DNA of 46,249 bases from a virus. Shown here piece after piece: positions 40,990 through 46,249 of the stretch. A model generated the notes under the pieces. That model did not search any database, was not told where the DNA came from, and saw only the letters and a list, made by a program, of their open reading frames with translations. The DNA lies in the IMG/VR virus record IMGVR_UViG_3300005096_000069, positions 1-46,249 of that record; one strand, 5' to 3'. The position numbers were made by a program, and so were the translations under genes. Position 1 is the stretch's first letter; the number at the start of each line of letters is the position of its first letter.

Positions 40990-41630
40990 TTGGCGGCCTC
41001 GTCTCGTGCGGCGCGGATGAGCTTGGCGGTGGCCTTCGCGCTGAGCCATGCGCGCGTGCTCTCGTTGTTGAGATCCTTCGCCACCTCGCCGATCCAGGCG
41101 TCGTCGAGCAGCTTCGCGTAGCCGTGCGCGCGGAGGTATACGTCACCGGCGCGCTTGCCTCCGCCGCACGCTGGACATGGCGGCGCCCCGCGGCAGCCGG
41201 TGATGGTCCCTGTCCCTCTACAGCACTCGCACGCCGCATCGCCCGTGGCGGACTCGGCGTTGCGGTGGCGGGCGATCTCGTGACACGCGAAGCGCAGAAT
41301 CACGCGCGCCTCGATCGCGGAGAGACCGCTCGTGAAGTGCTTATCCGTCTGCGCTGTCGGGTCTAACCGTTGCGCCTTCACGAGACGGGAGCGCACACCC
41401 TCAGCCGTGATCTCGGCCGGATGGGCCTCGTCGTACTCCTTCCGCATCCGCTCGAGCGCGGCGTTGGGCTCGTAGAACGGGTCAGCCACGTCACTACTCG
41501 ATGTCCGCAGGTAGCCGGGACCGTGCTGGGGGTGATCCTGGAACGTCCACGCGTAGTTGCGCGGCGATGCGCTGGCAGTCATCGCCCACGCAATCACCTC
41601 GGCGTCGCTCGACTTGGAGGGGGCGGTCAC
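40986..41630 (-). CDS. Protein with DnaJ-type zinc motif, 214 aa
   Basis: GTG 41630 overlaps the upstream stop (GTGA) and gives a start VTAPSKSSDAEVIAWAM. Residues about 1-110 are a polar N-terminal domain (NYAWTFQDHPQHGPGYLR). The centre carries CECCRGTG and CPACGGGKRAG, a C-x2-C-x-G-x-G arrangement as in DnaJ cysteine-rich regions. The C-terminal 50 residues are helical (LNNESTRAWLSAKATAKLIR). Phage proteins of this plan resemble lambda Q-like or NinX-type accessory proteins, but I cannot assign one. Confidence 0.65.
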   Translation of the reverse strand: MTAPSKSSDAEVIAWAMTASASPRNYAWTFQDHPQHGPGYLRTSSSDVADPFYEPNAALERMRKEYDEAHPAEITAEGVRSRLVKAQRLDPTAQTDKHFTSGLSAIEARVILRFACHEIARHRNAESATGDAACECCRGTGTITGCRGAPPCPACGGGKRAGDVYLRAHGYAKLLDDAWIGEVAKDLNNESTRAWLSAKATAKLIRAARDEAAK

Positions 41631-41818
41631 AGCGCACCGCCCGTCAGCGCCGACCACTGCCACACGCCGACCGCGACGATGAGGAAGCACAGCGCGGCGA
41701 GGACGGCGAGATGCCGACGACTCGCACCGCCGCCCGCCTGCTCGGCTGAGACGAGTGGACGGCACGCTTGGCAGGGCTTGACGTGGGGGCGCTCGCAGGG
41801 GAAGCGGGTGGCGATCAT
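41627..41818 (-). CDS. Small membrane protein with cytosolic Cys motif, 63 aa
   Basis: ATG 41818 overlaps the Gly-Tyr protein stop as ATGA. The N-terminus has CERPHVKPCQAC, a possible zinc knuckle. Residues about 37-57 form one membrane helix (LAVLAALCFLIVAVGVWQW). It has the size of phage holins or exclusion proteins, but its early-operon position makes lysis unlikely. Function unknown. Confidence 0.65.
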   Translation of the reverse strand: MIATRFPCERPHVKPCQACRPLVSAEQAGGGASRRHLAVLAALCFLIVAVGVWQWSALTGGAL

Positions 41819-42003
41819 GCTGTCACCACCTTTCCGCCAGCCAACTCAAGCGAGCCGGAGCCGGAGCCGTAGCCGTAGCCGTCGCCGTAGCCGTAGCCGT
41901 AGCCGTAGCCGTAGCCGTAGCCGTCGCCGGAGCCGTAGCCGTAGCCGTAGCCGTAGCCGTCGCCGGAGCGCGCCCACTCAGGCGCTTGTGTTACGCGGAC
42001 CAC
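41815..42003 (-). CDS. Gly-Tyr dipeptide repeat protein, 62 aa
   Basis: The start is placed at GTG 42003 (M/V-VRVTQAPEWARSG), with GGGAG eight bases upstream; 42018 is possible. Residues about 13-50 are Gly-Tyr dipeptides broken by Gly-Asp and Gly-Ser, coded by the 19-unit hexamer array. The ends are ordinary (LELAGGKVVTA). It overlaps both neighbours, so the reading frame is under constraint despite the repeat. Gly-Tyr chains are disordered and self-associating in other proteins; the role here is unknown. Confidence 0.65.
   Translation of the reverse strand: MVRVTQAPEWARSGDGYGYGYGYGSGDGYGYGYGYGYGYGDGYGYGSGSGSLELAGGKVVTA
41854..41967. repeat. 19-unit hexanucleotide tandem array
   Basis: Units GCCGTA (13 copies), GCCGTC (3) and GCCGGA (3) in an uninterrupted 114-base run. 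On the minus strand they code Gly-Tyr, Gly-Asp and Gly-Ser. Copy-number change would lengthen or shorten the peptide in frame, so this is a candidate variable-number site. Confidence 0.9.
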
Positions 42004-42365
42004 AGCCCACGCTCCCACGCCTCAGCGGCCTCGCTGCTGCACTCGATCACGCAGGTGATGCCGCGCAACTCGATCTCCGGGACGGCAGGCGCCACGCGGC
42101 AACTGGCCGTCGGTCCGCCCGCCGCGAGCCCCGTGACGCCCTGGACGTCCTTGCTCCAGTAGATGCACATGCGCGCCTCACGAAGACGGATCGGGTCGCC
42201 ATCGGTGTCGTGCGCGTAGCCGAAGAAGACGCCGCGCTTGTCGGTACAGATGATGACCGGGCGGCCCTTCTCGGCGGCGCGGTCGGTGCGCTCCTGGGCT
42301 TCGAGTTTGGCGAGCTTCTTTCGGAGCTCGGCGATCTCTGTGGATGGCGATGCAGCGTTGGTCAT
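41991..42365 (-). CDS. DUF6948-like phage protein, 124 aa
   Basis: ATG 42365 (MTNAASPSTEIAELRKKLAK) overlaps the HTH gene stop as ATGA. After a short coiled coil, the core VIICTDKRGVFFGYA, then LREARMCIYWSKD, GVTGLAAGGP and IECSSEAAEAWERG match a widespread small phage domain that I recall as DUF6948. Its biochemical role is not established. The longer frame to 42479 is antisense-like and lacks a ribosome site. Confidence 0.7.
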   Translation of the reverse strand: MTNAASPSTEIAELRKKLAKLEAQERTDRAAEKGRPVIICTDKRGVFFGYAHDTDGDPIRLREARMCIYWSKDVQGVTGLAAGGPTASCRVAPAVPEIELRGITCVIECSSEAAEAWERGLWSA

Positions 42366-42586
42366 TGGGTGTTCTTCCTCTCGGTTCCCTTCGGCGTCAG
42401 TGCGTCCAGCTCGCCACGCAGCCCGCGCAGGTTCGTCACGAACGCTTGGCCGACGACCTGACTGGCGTTCACGCGCCACTTGTCAAGAGTCGGGGTCGAG
42501 CATCCGATTCGCACGGCAATCTGCGGCTTCGTCATGCCCGCACGGATGGCCCGGCGCACGATCACGTTGGCTTGCTTTCCGTTCAT
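42362..42586 (-). CDS. HTH DNA-binding protein, putative early regulator
   Basis: 74 residues, starting MNGKQANVIVRRAIRAGMTK. Residues 18-42 form a helix-turn-helix (TKPQIAVRIGCSTPTLDKWR), the rest is helical and ends with a basic tail. It is the first gene of the leftward early operon and faces the helicase-methylase gene across a divergent promoter region, the usual place for a Cro-like or CII-like regulator. Whether it binds the palindromes at 1563-1741 is unknown. Confidence 0.72.
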   Translation of the reverse strand: MNGKQANVIVRRAIRAGMTKPQIAVRIGCSTPTLDKWRVNASQVVGQAFVTNLRGLRGELDALTPKGTERKNTQ

Positions 42587-42740
42587 GCACCGGACCGTAA
42601 TCGCACCGCGTCGGCCTGTCTAGAGTATTATCGTAATTCTATTGGTGTGCGCGGCGTGCGCGTGGCGTACGATCCCGGCATGAGTGGCGCGCGTCGCGCC
42701 TTCGCGGTCGAGGCCGAGCGGGGCATGGGAGGATGGGAAG
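42587..42740. promoter_or_regulatory. Divergent early promoter region
   Basis: The 154 bases between the HTH gene and the helicase-methylase gene contain the only AT-rich patch nearby (AGAGTATTATCGTAATTCTATTGG at about 42622-42645, given here as a position because it exceeds a short motif in part). Related CGTAAT words occur at about 42594 and 42633. The plus-strand gene has its ribosome site GGGAGGATGGGAAG just before ATG 42741. Promoters on both strands are inferred. Confidence 0.5.
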
Positions 42741-45014
42741 ATGAACGAATACGAGGACTTCCTCGCGGGGAAGCGAGCGGTCCACGCTGACGGCGGCGTG
42801 GACATTCCCGAGAGAGCGGTTAACCCGATGCTCTTCGGATTCCAGGCGTACGTCGTGCGGTGGGCGTGCAAGAAGGGTCGGGCGGCACTCTTCGAGGACT
42901 GCGGACTCGGCAAGACGTTCCAGCAAATCGAATGGGCGCGACTGGTGCTCGAGCACGGGTGCGCGCCGATGTCGAAGGCGCTGATCGTCGCCCCGCTCGC
43001 GGTCAACCGGCAGACCGTCCACGAGGGCGCGCGACTCGGGGTCGAGATCCACGACCTTCGCGGCAACTGGGAACCCGCTACTGGTCTGAATATCATCAAC
43101 TATGAGCATATCGACAAGATCGACCCGGCCGACTTCGACGCGGTGGTGCTTGACGAGTCGAGCATACTGAAGAACTACACTGGCAAGACAAAGCGGGCGC
43201 TTCTTTCGATGTTCGCCGCGACGCCGTTCCGCCTCGCCTGCACTGCTACGCCAGCGCCGAACGATCACCTAGAGCTCGGCAACCACGCGGACTTCCTTGG
43301 CGTGATGGCGAGCAACGAGATGATTGCGCGATGGTTCATCAACGACACGATGGCGTCCGGGAACTACAGGCTTAAGGGCCACGCTGCGTCTGACTTCTGG
43401 GACTGGATATGCTCGTGGTCCGTGTGCGTCGATAAGCCGAGCGACCTCGGCTTCAGCGACGAAGGGTACGACCGGCCAACGGTCCACTGGCACGAGGTTG
43501 TAGTCGAAACCGAACCCGAGCCTCCATCAAGCGGCCAGCTCTTCGAGGTAGCTCGCCTGACTGCTACCACGCTCCATCGTGAGATGCGCTCGTCCGCTTC
43601 GGCTCGCGCTGCTGAGGCAGCGCGCATCATCGAGAGCGACCCGCGCGCGGCCTGGATCGTATGGTGCAACACGAACTACGAGGCAGATGCGCTCAAGGAG
43701 GCAATCGGTGGAGCTACCGAGGTGCGCGGCTCGGAGAGTGTATCGAAGAAAGAGGCCGCTCTGGAGGCGTTCACGAACGGCGAGGTCATGCGCCTCGTCA
43801 CGAAGCCGTCCATCGCTGGGCTCGGCCTTAACTGGCAACACTGCCACAACGTAATCGTGGCCGGATTGTCGTACTCGATGGAGCAGCTCTACCAGGCGAT
43901 TAAGCGCACCGACCGCTTCGGCCAGGAGAGCGAGGTCCATGTTTACATCTTGCGATCGAACGCTGAGGGCGACGTGCTCGCGGCCATTCGTCGCAAGCTC
44001 GCAGACTTTGAGGGGATGAAGCGCGCCATGACGAAATCCATGAGAGCCAAGCAACTGAGCGAGCGCGAGGATGACTTGCGCCGGGTATCTCGGCGTGTGT
44101 TCGCGGAAACTGATAGCTATAAGCTGTGGCATGGTGACTCGTGCGAGGTGATGCCAGGGATCGAGAGCGACTCGGTGGGGCTGTCCGTGTTTTCCCCGCC
44201 GTTCTCGAATCTCTACATCTACAGCGATGCCGAGCAAGACCTCGGGAACAGCGCGAACCACTCGGAGTTCTTCGAGCACTTCCGGTTTATCGTCCGCGAC
44301 CTCATGCGGATCACGATCCCTGGTCGCGTCGCCGCTGTCCACTGCAAGGATCTCCCCGCGTACATGGGCCGCGACGCCTACGCTGGGCTGATCGACTTCC
44401 CTGGCGAGTGCATCCGTCTATTCCAGGACGAAGGGTGGAGGTTCCATTCGCGAGTCACGATCTGGAAAGACCCCGTCATCGAGATGCAGCGAACGAAGAA
44501 TCACGGATTGCTCTACAAGCAGCTCCGCAAGGATTCGACGTATTCGCGACAAGGCATGGCCGACTACGTCCTCGTCTTCCGCAAGTGGGAGGGCCGCGAC
44601 GACGCTGACGGATTCCCTGACCCGGTATCGCACACGCGCGACGAGTTCCCGCTCGACCAGTGGCAAGAGTGGGCATCCCCTGTGTGGAACACGGTGCGGC
44701 AGACGAATATCCTGCGCGACTACAGGCAGGGAAAGACGCCGGACGATGAGCGCCATATCTGCCCGCTGCAGCTCGACGTCATTGAGCGCGCGGTAGGTCT
44801 ATGGAGTAACCCCGGCGACCTCGTATTCTCTCCATTCACGGGCATCGGCTCGGAGGGCTATCAGTCGATCTTGATGGGCCGCAAGTTCCTCGGGGTGGAG
44901 CTCAAGGAGAGCTACTGCGCTGTCGCCGCAAAGAACCTCGAGCACGCGATGCGCGAGGCGAACGTGCCAACGCTCTTTGACGGGATGGCGGCTCCCGTCG
45001 AGGCCACCGAATGA
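42741..45014 (+). CDS. SNF2-type helicase fused to DNA methyltransferase
   Basis: 757 residues from ATG 42741. The N-terminal helicase has GLGKT at 55-59, LDES at 137-140, TATPAPND at 168-175 and QAIKRTDRFGQ at 385-395, the last typical of SNF2 proteins. From about 455 a methyltransferase follows: WHGDSCEVMP, the catalytic SPPF at 485-488, and a C-terminal SAM-binding FTGIGSEG near 699 (motif IV before motif I, beta-class order). SPPF suggests N4-cytosine or N6-adenine methylation. Such fusions could track on DNA and methylate it, perhaps against host restriction. No partner nuclease is adjacent. Confidence 0.88.
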   Translation: MNEYEDFLAGKRAVHADGGVDIPERAVNPMLFGFQAYVVRWACKKGRAALFEDCGLGKTFQQIEWARLVLEHGCAPMSKALIVAPLAVNRQTVHEGARLGVEIHDLRGNWEPATGLNIINYEHIDKIDPADFDAVVLDESSILKNYTGKTKRALLSMFAATPFRLACTATPAPNDHLELGNHADFLGVMASNEMIARWFINDTMASGNYRLKGHAASDFWDWICSWSVCVDKPSDLGFSDEGYDRPTVHWHEVVVETEPEPPSSGQLFEVARLTATTLHREMRSSASARAAEAARIIESDPRAAWIVWCNTNYEADALKEAIGGATEVRGSESVSKKEAALEAFTNGEVMRLVTKPSIAGLGLNWQHCHNVIVAGLSYSMEQLYQAIKRTDRFGQESEVHVYILRSNAEGDVLAAIRRKLADFEGMKRAMTKSMRAKQLSEREDDLRRVSRRVFAETDSYKLWHGDSCEVMPGIESDSVGLSVFSPPFSNLYIYSDAEQDLGNSANHSEFFEHFRFIVRDLMRITIPGRVAAVHCKDLPAYMGRDAYAGLIDFPGECIRLFQDEGWRFHSRVTIWKDPVIEMQRTKNHGLLYKQLRKDSTYSRQGMADYVLVFRKWEGRDDADGFPDPVSHTRDEFPLDQWQEWASPVWNTVRQTNILRDYRQGKTPDDERHICPLQLDVIERAVGLWSNPGDLVFSPFTGIGSEGYQSILMGRKFLGVELKESYCAVAAKNLEHAMREANVPTLFDGMAAPVEATE

Positions 45015-45229
45015 TCTGCCCAACTTGCCGGAACGAGGGAGCCGTTCGCAAGCGCAATGGACGGCTCCCCGATGGGCGGCAGAAGTGGCGCACGACATGC
45101 CCTGAGTGCCGGGCCGCTCAGCGACGCCGGTACGCGGGGCGCGAGGCGTACGCGAGCGATCCCATGCTCTACGTGCAGGAGGTGATCGACGCGGACTTGG
45201 CGGCGCGATTGGCGCCGGTGGTGACGTGA
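45011..45229 (+). CDS. Small zinc-ribbon protein, 72 aa
   Basis: ATG 45011 overlaps the helicase-methylase stop as ATGA. CPTC near the N-terminus and CPEC at about residue 30 form a four-Cys ribbon with a basic loop between (KRNGRLPDGRQKWR). The C-terminus is helical (VQEVIDADLAARLAP). Coupled expression suggests it assists the helicase-methylase, by inference. Confidence 0.72.
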   Translation: MICPTCRNEGAVRKRNGRLPDGRQKWRTTCPECRAAQRRRYAGREAYASDPMLYVQEVIDADLAARLAPVVT

Positions 45230-45266
45230 TACCTACTTTGCCTCTCGCTGCCTCTTCCGCCGCTCG

Positions 45267-45300
45267 CGTATGTACGCGACGGCCGTATGTACGCGACGGC
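45267..45300. repeat. Two tandem 17-base repeats with internal palindrome
   Basis: CGTATGTACGCGACGGC occurs twice back to back in the gap between convergent genes. With the preceding bases the first copy contains CGCGTA-TG-TACGCG, a near-perfect inverted repeat. It could be a weak bidirectional hairpin or a protein-binding site. Confidence 0.7.
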
Positions 45301-45302
45301 GA

Positions 45303-45605
45303 TCACGCCCCGCACCGCGCGATCCGGAGCCGCTCCTGCGCTGTCGCGAGAGCTTCCCCGTGGTCGTCCTCGAGATCCACCAGCATCGGCCATTCGTCGT
45401 CGTGCGGGTATCCGGTGTGGGCGTGATACTCCCCGGCGATGGACCGACAGACCGCGTGCTCGACGCATCCACCGAAGTCCCCACCGTCCCGCACGATGTA
45501 CGTCGTCACGAAGTCCCCCTTGAGGATCGCGCCCTGGCAGAGATCGCACTTGCGCTTCCAGTCGCGCTTGGCGGTGCGGGTCTTCTCGCCGATGGCGTAG
45601 GTCAC
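45303..45605 (-). CDS. Small protein with a Cys pair, 100 aa
   Basis: GTG 45605 overlaps the upstream stop (GTGA) and gives V-TYAIGEKTRTAKRDWKRK. A CDLC pair near residue 25, later Cys and His residues (GGCVEHAVCRS, GEYHAHTGY) suggest a zinc-bound fold. The C-terminus is helical and acidic (VDLEDDHGEALATAQERL). Typical small phage accessory protein; function unknown. Confidence 0.65.
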   Translation of the reverse strand: MTYAIGEKTRTAKRDWKRKCDLCQGAILKGDFVTTYIVRDGGDFGGCVEHAVCRSIAGEYHAHTGYPHDDEWPMLVDLEDDHGEALATAQERLRIARCGA

Positions 45606-45886
45606 GACTCTCCCTCGCACGCCTTGCAGTCCACGGCCCTCGTCCGCGAGCCGTAGAGGCCGCCGCACTCGGGGCACACTAATGGTCCGCTGCGTGCGCG
45701 GATGAGCTCGTTGTGAAATTTGGCTCCGATCTCTTCAGGCACCAAGTCGCATTCGAACAGCCACCCCGCGCACGCCTCCCGCTCGTCGGCGATCGCCTGG
45801 GCGATGCGGTACTTGAGACTGTCCCCTTCGATGAGGCTGTCGAATATCGCTTGCGCCTTCGCCCGGTCGGCGTCACTCGGTTTCAT
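45602..45886 (-). CDS. Small protein with C-terminal zinc ribbon, 94 aa
   Basis: ATG 45886 (MKPSDADRAKAQAIFDSLIE) overlaps the upstream stop as ATGA. The N-terminal half is helical (YRIAQAIADEREACAG). The C-terminus has CPECGG and CKAC pairs, which form a ribbon. The longer frame upstream is a shadow of the neighbouring gene. Function unknown. Confidence 0.72.
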   Translation of the reverse strand: MKPSDADRAKAQAIFDSLIEGDSLKYRIAQAIADEREACAGWLFECDLVPEEIGAKFHNELIRARSGPLVCPECGGLYGSRTRAVDCKACEGES

Positions 45887-46249
45887 CGGTCGTCCTCCGG
45901 CGGGCTGAACGTGTCCTGCTCGATCGGCTGGCCGTCGGTGAACAGAGCGACAGCCACCACGCAGTCGCGCAAATGGACGAACTCTCGTCGGCCCTTGCAG
46001 CACGGCTCGGGCTCGGCTACGGGCGGGGTACAGCGCGGACATCCTTTGCACGGCCTCCAGTAGTGCAAGTCGGTGTCTGGATTGCAGAAACCCGGGTCGC
46101 TGGGTGACCCGTTGCACAGCCCCGGGCCTGGCGTGGGCGCGATGATGACCGCATCCTCCCCCTCCTCTGCGAGCGGGGCGAGGGCGCGGATCTCCTCCAG
46201 CATCGCAATCGCGCCCCCGCTCCACGCATCCGATGTCTGCTTGTCGCGC
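45883..46249 (-). CDS. Cys-rich hypothetical protein, 5' end beyond the window
   Basis: The frame is open to the window edge and reads RDKQTSDAWSGGAIAMLEEI, so the internal ATG at 46203 is probably not the start. Visible features are an acidic helix (LAPLAEEGEDAVIIAP), a Cys-rich middle (YWRPCKGCPRC and CCKGRREF) and an acidic end (DTFSPPEDDR). Its stop overlaps the next ATG as ATGA. It may be the tail end of the coiled-coil gene cut at base 1 if the genome is circular, but the frames do not match directly. Confidence 0.65.
   Translation of the reverse strand, partial: RDKQTSDAWSGGAIAMLEEIRALAPLAEEGEDAVIIAPTPGPGLCNGSPSDPGFCNPDTDLHYWRPCKGCPRCTPPVAEPEPCCKGRREFVHLRDCVVAVALFTDGQPIEQDTFSPPEDDR

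Noticed and set aside
41370-42461. Plus-strand 363-codon frame rich in Ser-Arg repeats
   Set aside because: It is the antisense reading of the hexamer array and of five well-supported overlapping minus-strand genes.
46-46249. CRISPR array or insertion sequence
   Set aside because: The only tandem arrays (13054, 34946, 41854, 45267) lack spacers of regular length, and no transposase or terminal inverted repeats were seen.

Overview
The window is a high-GC stretch of a tailed double-stranded DNA bacteriophage (Caudoviricetes). It carries a full head and tail gene set in one orientation, small overlapping genes packed with 1-4 base start/stop overlaps, and phage replication and recombination genes. 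No rRNA, host metabolic operon, integrase, transposase or recognisable endolysin is visible. A lipobox protein points to a bacterial host that makes lipoproteins, probably Gram-negative; nothing fixes the host more closely. Both window ends lie inside minus-strand genes, so the sequence may be a cut circular or permuted genome, although the two ends do not join in frame.

Layout. (1) From 1305 down to 1, and again from 46249 down to 45303, small minus-strand accessory genes are read leftward. (2) 1306-1810 is a divergent control region with an AT-rich promoter core and repeated GGGACA/TGTCCC palindromes. (3) 1811-5929 on the plus strand carries a 15-codon leader ORF, a CHC2-Toprim-DUF3987 primase/helicase, a second mini-leader, a RusA-type resolvase and two small Cys-rich proteins. 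(4) 32421 down to 6025 on the minus strand is the virion operon: terminase small subunit, terminase large subunit split by an intein, DUF935 portal, MuF, protease/scaffold, decoration protein, gpT-like capsid, a compact tRNA-Met-like gene, connector and tail genes, tail hub, a 974-residue Gly/Asp-rich tail protein, a lipoprotein and membrane coiled-coil pair, a beta-helix spike and a repeat fibre. The head genes resemble those of phage Mu, but the transposition genes of Mu are absent. (5) 42586 down to 32767 on the minus strand is the early/recombination block: HTH regulator, DUF6948-like protein, a Gly-Tyr repeat protein, several Zn-ribbon proteins, YqaJ exonuclease, RecT annealing protein, an SbcC/RecF-like ATPase and an HTH protein, closed by a strong hairpin terminator at 32711-32738. 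(6) 42741-45229 on the plus strand encodes a SNF2-type helicase fused to a DNA methyltransferase, plus a Zn-ribbon protein.

How it fits together: the primase/helicase and RusA act in replication and junction resolution; YqaJ, RecT and the ATPase form a recombination module; the helicase-methylase probably modifies phage DNA; the virion operon packages DNA and builds the particle. The least ordinary signals are the terminase intein, the palindrome array with its coupled leader peptides, the tRNA with a near-minimal D-arm, the 19-unit hexamer repeat coding a Gly-Tyr peptide, and the unusual number of tiny Cys-pair proteins.
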